From positions 3,906,001 through 3,970,000 of the forward strand of contig NZ_LT629766.1 in the NCBI RefSeq assembly GCF_900105315.1: a DNA stretch of 64,000 nucleotides, given 5' to 3'. Shown one piece after another: positions 42,417-50,500 of this stretch. The translations under genes and the position numbers were made by a program. The notes beneath the pieces were generated by a model that did not search any database, had not been told where the DNA came from, and worked only from the letters and a program-made list of their open reading frames with translations. Every line of letters starts with the position of its first letter. The stretch's first letter is position 1. The stretch is from Brevibacterium siliguriense. GTDB lineage: Bacteria; Actinomycetota; Actinomycetes; Actinomycetales; Brevibacteriaceae.

Positions 42417-44330
42417 ATGAAGAACCTGCTCGAAACCGCACCCGCCGACGTCGCCGCCGAGGACCTGCGCACACACCTCGATTCGGCCTCCGTGCCGGCC
42501 CTCATCATGCTCACTGTCCACGTCACCGGTGACACCTCGCTGCTGCGTGACGAATGGCGCCCGTCCCTGCCGACCCTGCCCGAATCAGGGCTGCCCGCCG
42601 AGGTCGACGCCGAGGCGCGCCTCGTGTGCTTCGAGGCCCTCGCCCCGCACCTCGACCGCCAGCAGGACTGGGACTCCGAACCCAGCGATGAGCTGCGCGA
42701 GCAGATCACGACCTGGCTGATGAGCGCCCCCGTCGAGGATGCCCTCGCCCTGTCGAAGGTCTCCTTCGTCCCCAACGGCGAGGATCCCCGCACCCCGGAC
42801 TGGACGCTCGACGAGGTGGCTCCCGATTCCGCTCTGTCCGCCGTCGTCATCGGCACTGGCTTCTCCGGACTCCTGGCCGGGCTGCGGTTCAAGCAGGCCG
42901 GTTTACCGTTCACGATCATCGAGAAGAACCACGATGTCGGCGGCACCTGGTGGGAGAACACCTACCCCGACTGCCGCACCGATGTGCGCAGCCACATCTA
43001 CACCTACTCGTTCGTTCAGAGCGACTGGCCCACCCACTTCGGCCGCCAGGCGCTCATCCACGACTACCTCCACCGCTTCGCCGTCGACAACGGCCTCATG
43101 GACCACATCGAATTCGGTCATGAGGTCACTGCGGCGACCTGGAACGAAGATGAGCAGACGTGGACGGTCGAGACGAAGACCGACGACGGCGAAGAGAAGA
43201 TCTTCGATACGAACGTCCTCGTCAGCGCCGTGGGTCAGCTGAATAAGCCGTCGTATCCGAACATCGAAGGCATCGATTCGTTCAAGGGCACCACCCTGCA
43301 CTCGGCACGGTGGGATCATGACGTAGATTTCACCGGCAAGCGCGTGGCTGTGATCGGCACCGGCGCCTCGGCGCTGCAGTTCGCTCCCCCGATCGCACGC
43401 GTCGCCGATGAGATGACGATCTTCCAGCGCAGCGCACCGTGGCTGAAGAACACTCCGGTGCTGCGTCAGGACATCGATCCCGGCGAACGCTGGCTCCTCA
43501 ATCACCTGCACCAGTACCGCGCGTACTACCGGTACTCGATCTTCCTGCCCCGCGTCGTCGGCAACCTGCCCAATGCCACCGTCGACCCGGAGTACGGTCC
43601 GACGGAGAAGTCCGTGTCCGCTGCGAACGAGCAGCTGCGCAAGGATCTCACCGCCTACCTGGCCGATCAGGCCGACGGAGATGAGGAGCTGTTGGCGCAG
43701 ATCACCCCGAACTACCCCCCGGCCGCCAAGCGCATCATCTGCGACGACGGCACCTGGGTGAAGACGCTCAAGCGCGACAACGTCCGCCTCGTCACCCACG
43801 TCGTGACCCGTGTCGATGAGACCGGTGTGTGGTTCGGCGACGAACACGTCAAGGCCGACATCATCATCTTCGGCACCGGCTTCAAGGCCGCAGACTTCCT
43901 CATGCCGATGACGATCACCGGCACGGAAGGCCGCGACCTCCACGAGGAGTGGGGCATCGACGCGAGCGCTTTCATGGGCACCGCACTGCCCGGGTACCCA
44001 AATTTCTTCTGCATGTACGGACCGAACACGAATACCGTCATCCACGGCAACCTCGTGTTCTTCCTCGAGTGCCAGGCCAACTACATCGCCGACGCCGTCA
44101 AGGTGCTCGCCGAGGATGGGAAGAAGTCACTCAACCTCAAGCCCGAGGTCTTCGAGGAGTACGACAAGAAGATCGTCGCCGAGTCCTCGAAGCGCACGTG
44201 GGGCTGGTCGAAGACCCATAGCTGGTACATGAACGCCGAAGGCCGTTCGACGATCATGTGGCCGTTGCCTGCCCGCGAATACTACGAGGGCACCCACCAT
44301 GTGCGCCGTGAGCACTTCGACTTCAAGTGA
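42417..44330 (+). CDS. Baeyer-Villiger monooxygenase (long N-terminus, HAPMO-like)
   Basis: FAD/NADPH enzyme of about 637 residues inserting oxygen next to a carbonyl, giving an ester or lactone. The Baeyer-Villiger fingerprint FKGTTLHSARWD is at about 288-299. FAD motif GTGFSG is near 146 and the NADPH motif GTGASA near 314; DVGGTWWENTYPDCRTDV is the usual FAD-contact stretch. The extra N-terminal 130 residues (LIMLTVHVTGDTSLL, WLMSAPVEDAL) match the layout of 4-hydroxyacetophenone monooxygenase rather than the shorter cyclohexanone enzymes. ATG 42417 is preferred (GGAG seven bases upstream) over ATG 42405. Flanked by two hydrolases and SDRs. Substrate unknown. Confidence 0.94.
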   Translation: MKNLLETAPADVAAEDLRTHLDSASVPALIMLTVHVTGDTSLLRDEWRPSLPTLPESGLPAEVDAEARLVCFEALAPHLDRQQDWDSEPSDELREQITTWLMSAPVEDALALSKVSFVPNGEDPRTPDWTLDEVAPDSALSAVVIGTGFSGLLAGLRFKQAGLPFTIIEKNHDVGGTWWENTYPDCRTDVRSHIYTYSFVQSDWPTHFGRQALIHDYLHRFAVDNGLMDHIEFGHEVTAATWNEDEQTWTVETKTDDGEEKIFDTNVLVSAVGQLNKPSYPNIEGIDSFKGTTLHSARWDHDVDFTGKRVAVIGTGASALQFAPPIARVADEMTIFQRSAPWLKNTPVLRQDIDPGERWLLNHLHQYRAYYRYSIFLPRVVGNLPNATVDPEYGPTEKSVSAANEQLRKDLTAYLADQADGDEELLAQITPNYPPAAKRIICDDGTWVKTLKRDNVRLVTHVVTRVDETGVWFGDEHVKADIIIFGTGFKAADFLMPMTITGTEGRDLHEEWGIDASAFMGTALPGYPNFFCMYGPNTNTVIHGNLVFFLECQANYIADAVKVLAEDGKKSLNLKPEVFEEYDKKIVAESSKRTWGWSKTHSWYMNAEGRSTIMWPLPAREYYEGTHHVRREHFDFK

Positions 44331-44336
44331 GTCCTG

Positions 44337-44364
44337 CCTCCGGCGGCGGATCCGCCGCCGGAGG
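44337..44364. terminator. 28-bp perfect palindrome after the BVMO gene
   Basis: Perfect GC palindrome that can fold into a 12-bp stem with a GATC loop, starting six bases after the stop. There is no T-run. It may be an attenuator or mRNA-stabilising hairpin inside the operon, as two further genes of the pathway follow. Confidence 0.6.
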
Positions 44365-44445
44365 AGCTCAGAGTCCACACCAGACTGACCGCGGCGGTTC
44401 ACCGCTGCCCCCATGACCGAACACAACGAACCACGGGAGGTTCCC

Positions 44446-45309
44446 ATGCAGACCCAGTTGCCCACCATCACTGACACGACCACAGTCGTCTCCGACCTTG
44501 AGACCCGATATCTTTCCGGCGGCCCGGAGGACGGCACTCCTGTCGTCTTCTTCCACGACGGAGCTTGGGGCGGCAGCGCCGACGTCACCTGGGGCGATGT
44601 CCTTCCTCTGGCCGCCGACGCCGGGTACCGGGTCATCGCCCCGGACTTCCTCGGCTACGGCGGTTCGGCCAAGTCCGTGCGCGTGGACGTCTCCCCTTTC
44701 GCCTTCCGCATCCGTCACACCTTCTCCCTGCTCGATTCACTCGGCATCACCGGCCCCGTCCACTTCGTCGGCAACTCCTTCGGCGGATCGATCGGCCTGC
44801 GCGCCCTGTCAGATCCGGCCAATCGTGAACGGATCGCCTCGGTGACGACGATCAACGGCACGGGCGGACCGTTCAAGGCTCCGGACATGGGCAAGATGGG
44901 GGCGTTCGACGGCACCGCGGAGTCGCTGTCGACAATCGTCGACCTCCTCGGCGATCAGAGCGAGACCCGCGCTCAGCACCTCGAGGCTCGCCTGAGCTGG
45001 GCCTCCCAGCCCGGCCACTTCATCACAATGAAGGCCCCGCACACGCAGGTGCCCGACCTCATCAAGGCAGAACGTCCGGCTGACCCGTACCCGGGCAACC
45101 TCGCCGATTCCATGGTTCCCGTGCTGCTCGTCCAGGGCACCGCCGATACCCTGCTCGAGGCCGACTGGCCAGAGAAGCTGTCCGCGTCGATCCCCACCGC
45201 CGAGGTGACTCGGGTCGAGCACGGCCACAGCCCGAACATCACGCACCCCCGTGAGACGTGGGAGCTCATCTCGGACTTCCTGGGCCGTGCGAAGGGAGCT
45301 GCGAACTGA
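44446..45309 (+). CDS. Alpha/beta hydrolase
   Basis: 287 residues with FFHDGAWGGSADVTWGDVLP (HG replaced by HD in the oxyanion motif), APDFLGYGGSAKS, nucleophile elbow VGNSFGGSIGL, a GTADTLLE Asp and a VEHGHSPNITHP His. It resembles meta-cleavage-product hydrolases and esterases of degradation pathways. ATG 44446 has GGGAGG five bases upstream; the earlier in-frame ATG lacks one. The stop overlaps the next start (TGATG). It probably hydrolyses an ester or diketone made by the Baeyer-Villiger step or a later one. Confidence 0.88.
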   Translation: MQTQLPTITDTTTVVSDLETRYLSGGPEDGTPVVFFHDGAWGGSADVTWGDVLPLAADAGYRVIAPDFLGYGGSAKSVRVDVSPFAFRIRHTFSLLDSLGITGPVHFVGNSFGGSIGLRALSDPANRERIASVTTINGTGGPFKAPDMGKMGAFDGTAESLSTIVDLLGDQSETRAQHLEARLSWASQPGHFITMKAPHTQVPDLIKAERPADPYPGNLADSMVPVLLVQGTADTLLEADWPEKLSASIPTAEVTRVEHGHSPNITHPRETWELISDFLGRAKGAAN

Positions 45310-46025
45310 TGGCAGAGACTCAAGCGACCGATCGCGAACTCGTCCTCACCGGCGGTTCCGCCGGAATCGGCGAGGCACTCGCCGCAGATTTCAGGAACGG
45401 CTGGACGGTCACCTCGGTGTCGCGGTCCCTGCCGAAGAACCCGCTCGACGGGGTCAACTACGTCGCCGGTGATGTCTCGGACGAGACGGCGGCGAACGCG
45501 GTGAAGGAATCGCTGGCCTCCCGCAGCTCGGAGAGCATCCACTCTCTCGTCCACTGCGCCGGAGTCGCCGGTTTCGGCCCGTTCATGAGCATGGACAAGA
45601 AGGATTGGGAGCGGACCCTGCTGCTCAATCTGCACGGGACGATGAACTTCGTCCAGGACGTCGCCCCGCTCGTCCAGGACGGCGGCCGCATCGTGCTCTT
45701 CTCCTCGGGCACCGTGTTCAAGGCGCCTGCGGGCGCGGCAGCATATGCGGCGTCGAAGGCCGGCATCATCGGCTTCTCCCGCAGCCTCGCCGCCGAACTC
45801 GGCGAGCGCAACATCACCGTCAACGTGGTCGCACCCGGCCTGGTCATCACGGCCCTGGCCACGGATCTGGCCGCCGGTGAGGAGAAGAACATCGCGACGC
45901 GGGCGATCAAGCGCCCGGCCGTTGTCGAGGACTTCGTCGGCCCGACGAAGTTCTTCCTCTCCGAGGGTGCCGGCTTCGTCACCGGTCAGACGCTCGTCGT
46001 CGACGGCGGTTCCATCCGCCGCTGA
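45309..46025 (+). CDS. SDR family oxidoreductase
   Basis: 238 residues, classical SDR: VLTGGSAGIGEALAADF, CAGVAGFGPF, LFSSGTVFKAPAGAAAYAASKAG with the Tyr-x3-Lys pair, and VNVVAPGLVITALA. Start ATG overlaps the hydrolase stop, so co-translated. As last gene of the ABC/hydrolase/BVMO operon it may oxidise an alcohol released by ester hydrolysis, or the alcohol precursor of the ketone. A strong terminator follows. Confidence 0.92.
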   Translation: MAETQATDRELVLTGGSAGIGEALAADFRNGWTVTSVSRSLPKNPLDGVNYVAGDVSDETAANAVKESLASRSSESIHSLVHCAGVAGFGPFMSMDKKDWERTLLLNLHGTMNFVQDVAPLVQDGGRIVLFSSGTVFKAPAGAAAYAASKAGIIGFSRSLAAELGERNITVNVVAPGLVITALATDLAAGEEKNIATRAIKRPAVVEDFVGPTKFFLSEGAGFVTGQTLVVDGGSIRR

Positions 46026-46053
46026 GGCTTCCTCCTCCCGCTCATTCAAGCAC

Positions 46054-46095
46054 AGGCCCGGTTATCGATAGGTGCTCCTACCGATGACCGGGCCT
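46054..46095. terminator. Terminator of the BVMO operon
   Basis: Long hairpin: 9-bp GC stem at the base, then two 4-bp stems separated by single mismatches, TGCT loop, followed by TCT. It lies 28 bases after the SDR stop. Confidence 0.85.
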
Positions 46096-46284
46096 TCTGC
46101 TTGCATGACAGCTGCCGCCTTCGAAAGGGAGCGTACGCACAGCGCCGAGGCCGTCCACACAGGGTTGTTGCCGTCGATCGGTCGTTCGTCGTGAGCACTC
46201 AATACGTCGCCGAGGCGGCTCCCACGTGTGCGTTCATCCTCTGCGGTTTCCATCCCCGTTCGCAGTGGCAGCCCGAACTGATCT

Positions 46285-46542
46285 TCACCGGGGCCAGCCC
46301 CAGGATCTGACGCGGGCCACGGTCTGCTCGGGCCCGCCTGGCCACGCTGCGTCTGCCAGGGCCGGGTCGTATTCGATGTCCGCCACTTCGTTCTCCACGT
46401 CGATGAGGGCGTGCTGCGGCAGCGAATCGACAACGACCTCGAGATGGGGCCGTCCACCTTTCACCGCCGACATGTAGAACCCTACTTCGAGGCTGCTGAC
46501 TCCTGGCTGCACGACCAAGCAATCGTCATCGATGCGACTCAT
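46285..46542 (-). CDS. Small hypothetical protein
   Basis: 85 residues not matched to any family. Composition is protein-like (LEVVVDSLPQHALIDVENEV, acidic, no membrane segment) and third codon positions are mostly G or C, unlike the overlapping frames. It begins 40 bases after the TRAP large-permease stop, so it could be the last gene of that operon. The ribosome-binding site is weak (GGGG). The rest of 46096-46284 shows nothing. Confidence 0.45.
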   Translation of the reverse strand: MSRIDDDCLVVQPGVSSLEVGFYMSAVKGGRPHLEVVVDSLPQHALIDVENEVADIEYDPALADAAWPGGPEQTVARVRSWGWPR

Positions 46543-46582
46543 GATTACCCCGAGGCAGTCGCCCGATCAATTGCTCGGCAGG

Positions 46583-47875
46583 TCAGCTCATGAGACCGGG
46601 CAGCCAGAGGGTGATCGCAGGGACCGCCGCCAGCAGTATGAGAACGAGCAACACTGCGATTGTGAATGGCGCGACCCCGATGAAAACGTCTTTGAGCCTG
46701 CGCTTCGTATATTTGGCGACGACGAAGACGTTGAGGCCGAAGGGCGGCGAAACGAGACCGATCTCGGCGGCGAGAGTCACGACGATGCCGAACCAGATTG
46801 GATCATAGCCGAGCCCTTCGACGATCGGCAGCGTGATCGGCACGGTCAGCACAACGATCGCGGTCTGATCCATGATGAGGCCGAGGATCAGATAGACCAG
46901 GAGAATGACGCCGAGGATGACGAAATTGGGCATCATCGAATCGGCGACACCCGTGACGATCGACTGGGTGACACCGCTGACGGTGAAATAATGGCCGAAG
47001 ATCTTCGCACCGATGATGATGAATGTGATCATTGCCGTCACTCGTGCCGTGCCGAACAGCGCATCCCGCAGCACCCTGAAGCTGAATCGCTTGTTCCAGA
47101 TGACAAGGATCAATGCCCCGAAAGCACCGACGGCTGCGGCCTCGACTGGTGTCGAGACACCGGTGAAGACGAGACCGGTGACCATGAGAAACAAGAACAG
47201 CAGCGGGATCATGGTTGCCGCCAGCCGCCACCGCGATTTCTGCACGGCAGCGTCGTTCCGTTCTTCGATGGGATTCACGGGAAACTTGATGAGCAGCAGC
47301 TGCAAGGTGATCACGAGAACGATCGACGTGATGATTCCCGGTACGATGCCGGCGATGAGCAGGTCAGCAATCGGCGCCTGACTGATGAGTCCGTAGATGA
47401 TGAGTCCGTTGCTCGGCGGGATCATGATCGCCAACGTGCCGACCACAGCCACTAGGCCGGTTGCCACCCGTGGACTGTAGCCTTTCCGAACCATCTGCGG
47501 TACCGCAGTCCCCGCCAGAGTCGCCGCCGAGCCGACGCTCGACCCACTGATTGCGGCCAAGCCTGCTCCTGCGCCGACGGTGGCGATGCCCAGGCCTCCG
47601 CGCACGCGTCTGAAGACCAGATGGAGAGCGTCGAAGAGGTCATCGGCGAAGCCACTGACCACCACAAGCTCTGCCATCAGGATGAACATCGGAATAGTGA
47701 GCAGGTCGTAGGTCGCGGCCTGTGCCATGGGCACTGTCCCGATGACCGACATCGCCGTGGCCAGGTCAGCGGACAGAACCAGCCCGATAAACCCGGCGAT
47801 GCTGGTGGCGAGGGCTACAGGAACCCGAATTGCAAGGAGCGCGAAGAGCGAGATGAGGGTGACCGTCAATGTCAT
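46583..47875 (-). CDS. dctM: TRAP transporter large permease (DctM)
   Basis: Membrane subunit of 430 residues with about 12 helices, driving sodium-coupled import of an organic acid. Family wording: LTIPMFILMAELVVVSG, GGLGIATVGAGAGLAAISGSS, IPPSNGLIIYG, PVEAAAVGAFGALIL and ILGLIMDQTAIVVLTVPI. The start overlaps the small-permease stop (ATGA). The three TRAP genes lie in the order receptor, small permease, large permease. Confidence 0.95.
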   Translation of the reverse strand: MTLTVTLISLFALLAIRVPVALATSIAGFIGLVLSADLATAMSVIGTVPMAQAATYDLLTIPMFILMAELVVVSGFADDLFDALHLVFRRVRGGLGIATVGAGAGLAAISGSSVGSAATLAGTAVPQMVRKGYSPRVATGLVAVVGTLAIMIPPSNGLIIYGLISQAPIADLLIAGIVPGIITSIVLVITLQLLLIKFPVNPIEERNDAAVQKSRWRLAATMIPLLFLFLMVTGLVFTGVSTPVEAAAVGAFGALILVIWNKRFSFRVLRDALFGTARVTAMITFIIIGAKIFGHYFTVSGVTQSIVTGVADSMMPNFVILGVILLVYLILGLIMDQTAIVVLTVPITLPIVEGLGYDPIWFGIVVTLAAEIGLVSPPFGLNVFVVAKYTKRRLKDVFIGVAPFTIAVLLVLILLAAVPAITLWLPGLMS

Positions 47876-48435
47876 GCTGACGCCACCTCGTCATCTGCGA
47901 AAGTGCGTTCGATTGTGTCGACAATCGCGTAGTTCGTCTGCCGACGGCGGGTGATGAGCATGTAGATCCTCTGAACCAGCCGCAGTTCGAGCAGTCCGAA
48001 TCCGATCGGGACAAGGAAGGCTGATATCCAGACCGGCCAAAGCATGAATCCCGGATACACATCCTGCATCTGCCATTTGTAGGCGGCCTTTGAGAATCCA
48101 GTGGCAAGGACGACAGCGATGAAGGCGAATGAGACCAAGTGCCCGACGAGGCTCATCCACCACCTGACTTTTACCGATACGTAGGAGTCGAGCAGGGACA
48201 GCTTGATGTGGCCGTTGGCCCGCAGAGTGTCACTGAGCGCCAGGAAGAACCCGGCCGGCAGCAGATAGTAGATGATGATTTCGCTTGACCAGCCGAGCGG
48301 AGAATTCAGGAAGTAGCGCATGACGATGTCGACCACGGTGATGAGCATCATGGCCGCGAAAGAGATCGCAGCCCCGTAGAGCACAACCCTTTCCACGGCT
48401 CTGAGGACGGAGTCAGCCCGACTTGACGCATTCAT
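47872..48435 (-). CDS. dctQ: TRAP transporter small permease (DctQ)
   Basis: 187-residue four-helix protein. The first helix (VLYGAAISFAAMMLITVVDIVMRYF) and the segment SSEIIIYYLLPAGFFLALSDTLR with HIKLSLL are the DctQ pattern. It bridges receptor and large permease. The ATG has AAGGAAG upstream. 39 bases separate it from the receptor stop. Confidence 0.92.
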   Translation of the reverse strand: MNASSRADSVLRAVERVVLYGAAISFAAMMLITVVDIVMRYFLNSPLGWSSEIIIYYLLPAGFFLALSDTLRANGHIKLSLLDSYVSVKVRWWMSLVGHLVSFAFIAVVLATGFSKAAYKWQMQDVYPGFMLWPVWISAFLVPIGFGLLELRLVQRIYMLITRRRQTNYAIVDTIERTFADDEVASA

Positions 48436-48474
48436 ACGTTCTTCCTTTCGACTGTGCTGAGCAGAATTCAGTGG

Positions 48475-49524
48475 TCAGTTCTGTTTGTCGACTGCTGCCT
48501 CGAATTCGCGGATAGCCTTGTCAGCTTGGTGTCCGTCGAATCGGCGGTCGATCCTCTCCGCCCACTGCTCCCGGGACCGGGCTAGTGCTTTTGCCCATTC
48601 ATTGCTCTCTTCGCCATTGATCTTGTAGAGCTTCCAGTTGTGATCGTTGACCAGCATCCTGCGGGTCTGTGCATCGGCTTTGTCTGCTTCACTGGAGTAG
48701 TAGTCACGTGTGGTCTCGGCGGCTTCGCTGATGGTCTTCTGCTGTGAGAGATTGAGCGCACTCCAGCCGTCCTGACTCATGACGATCGGTTGGGTGAAGC
48801 CGCCGACATGGGCACCTAGTGTGCCGTACTGGAGGATGTCTTCGATGCCGATATATGGCTGGTTCTCGAATGACCCATAGCGTCCGTCAACGGTCCCACG
48901 CTGCAGGGCATTATAGGTCTCGGCGACTGTGAGCTGCACAGGCACAGATCCGGTCAGCCTCGCAGTGGTGTCGGCTGCGCCGCCAGCCGTCTTGAGCTTG
49001 AGTCCGTGCAGATCGTCGAGGCTCTTCACCGGCTTCTTCGTCGTCAGCACTTCGTACGGTGCCGAGGTCACTCCCATGAGCGGGTGAAGACCGCGCGGCT
49101 TCCATTCGGCCTCGTAGAGGTATCCGCCTTCTGTGATGAGCGAGTCGAAGGCTCGGCTGCCCTCCACGGACGACTCGAACATGTCCGGCAGCTCCGCGAC
49201 TGCGCTGAGAGGCAGTTCGTCCGGCGCATACGAAGGTGCCAGATTTGTGATGTCGGCGGCCCCTGACTTCAACAGGTCCACGAGCGACTCAGGACCGCCC
49301 AGCTGGCCATCCGGATAGAGAGTGATGTCGATCTTTCCGTCACTCAACTTCTCGACCTGCTGGATGAAGTACTGATCTTGTTTGACCGACGCCGGGTGTT
49401 TGATGCTGGCGATTCCTGCGTATTTGAGCTCGAGGACGCCTACGTCGGCTTCAGAGGCTGCACACCCAGACGCTGCAAGGACGCACGCGCAAGCAACGGC
49501 CATCGTGACGACGGTCTTCTCCAC
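48475..49524 (-). CDS. dctP: TRAP transporter substrate-binding lipoprotein (DctP)
   Basis: About 349 residues. GTG 49524 is chosen: AAGGAG is six bases upstream and the product begins VEKTVVTMAVACACVLAASG directly followed by Cys, an ideal lipoprotein signal. The mature part has the DctP pattern (FIQQVEKLSDGKIDITLYPD, QLGGPESLVDLLKSGAADI, VPVQLTVAETYNALQRGTVDG with the conserved substrate-carboxylate Arg region). Cargo should be a carboxylate. A LysR-type site lies about 124 bases upstream, matching one in front of the Baeyer-Villiger region, so both may be induced together. Confidence 0.92.
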   Translation of the reverse strand: MEKTVVTMAVACACVLAASGCAASEADVGVLELKYAGIASIKHPASVKQDQYFIQQVEKLSDGKIDITLYPDGQLGGPESLVDLLKSGAADITNLAPSYAPDELPLSAVAELPDMFESSVEGSRAFDSLITEGGYLYEAEWKPRGLHPLMGVTSAPYEVLTTKKPVKSLDDLHGLKLKTAGGAADTTARLTGSVPVQLTVAETYNALQRGTVDGRYGSFENQPYIGIEDILQYGTLGAHVGGFTQPIVMSQDGWSALNLSQQKTISEAAETTRDYYSSEADKADAQTRRMLVNDHNWKLYKINGEESNEWAKALARSREQWAERIDRRFDGHQADKAIREFEAAVDKQN

Positions 49525-49647
49525 CTCAGTCTCCTTCGACATTCGACACTTCAGCCAGTTCGCCGGTGCGCGACCATGCACATCAGAAAGTGGCTCGATA
49601 AGTGTCAACGCTCACATCTGCGGGAACGGTCGACAAGACTCCTGTCG

Positions 49648-49662
49648 CTATAGGAGCGATAG
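49648..49662. promoter_or_regulatory. LysR-type operator, copy 2
   Basis: CTAT-N7-ATAG followed by CCTC, the same pattern as 40456-40470. It lies in the divergent region between the TRAP receptor and the histidine-phosphatase gene. Confidence 0.6.
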
Positions 49663-49772
49663 CCTCACAGCGGTCCGATATGCCTCTGACCTAGAAGAAT
49701 GCCCATACAATCAGGGAAAGCGAATGATCGCTCGAACAGAGCTGTGAGTGAAACAGCGAGAAAGAGGAAGAC

Positions 49773-50426
49773 ATGAGTGTGCTCTATCTGGTTCGGCACG
49801 GGCAGGCGTCGTTCGGCACGGATGACTACGACAGGCTGTCCGACCTCGGCAAAGAGCAAAGCCGCATCACCGGTAGCTTCCTCGCTTCTCAGGGCATCGA
49901 ACCAGATCGACTCGTCCATGGCGAAATGCTGCGGCAGCGCCAGACGGCCGAGGACCTTCTAGAAGGCATGGGCCGAAGCATCGAGGCACACGTCGACGCA
50001 GGCTGGAACGAATATGCCGCATGGGAACTCACTGGAGTGCTCTCGGACCTCGACCCTCGCGCCCAGCACGACTCGAAGGTCTTCCAGGGCGAACTCGAAC
50101 GCGGGGCCGCGCGCTGGGCCTCCGGCGAACACGACGAGGACTACACAGAGACCTTCACTCAGTTCACCACCCGAGTCGATCGCGCCCTCGAAGATGCGGT
50201 CGCGGCCATGGGATCAGGTCAGTCGACGATCGTCGTGTCGAGCGCCGGCGCCATCGCCTGGACGGCCGCCCGCCTGATCGGCGGCGGTTTCGACCAGTGG
50301 ATGGCGTTCAACCGGGTGACCATCAACACCGGCATCACGAAGATCATCACCGGCCGGTCCGGCACCAGCCTCATCTCGTTCAACGACCACGGTCACCAGG
50401 ACCCGAAGGACGCGACCTACCGCTGA
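49773..50426 (+). CDS. Histidine phosphatase family protein (phosphoglycerate-mutase fold)
   Basis: 217 residues. The phosphohistidine motif RHG is at residues 8-10 (YLVRHGQASFG), with VHGEMLRQRQTAE and a late VVSSAGAIAWTAARL (His of the usual SHGG replaced by Ser-Ala in this stretch). Family members dephosphorylate sugars, cofactors or other small molecules. Comparable phosphatases are often found near APH-kinase/acyl-CoA dehydrogenase pairs; here that pair is in the same island. AGAGGAAG precedes the ATG. Partial loss of the second His motif means activity is not certain. Confidence 0.88.
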   Translation: MSVLYLVRHGQASFGTDDYDRLSDLGKEQSRITGSFLASQGIEPDRLVHGEMLRQRQTAEDLLEGMGRSIEAHVDAGWNEYAAWELTGVLSDLDPRAQHDSKVFQGELERGAARWASGEHDEDYTETFTQFTTRVDRALEDAVAAMGSGQSTIVVSSAGAIAWTAARLIGGGFDQWMAFNRVTINTGITKIITGRSGTSLISFNDHGHQDPKDATYR

Positions 50427-50500
50427 GGCGGCGCAAGCCGAACCGGCGAGTCAGCCCGCTGATGGGCGAAGGTCGAGGCGGCTTGAATCGAGTCCGCGAG

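Noticed and set aside
42903..44045. 380-codon open frame opposite the Baeyer-Villiger gene
   Set aside because: Shadow frame; the sense strand carries the full fingerprint.
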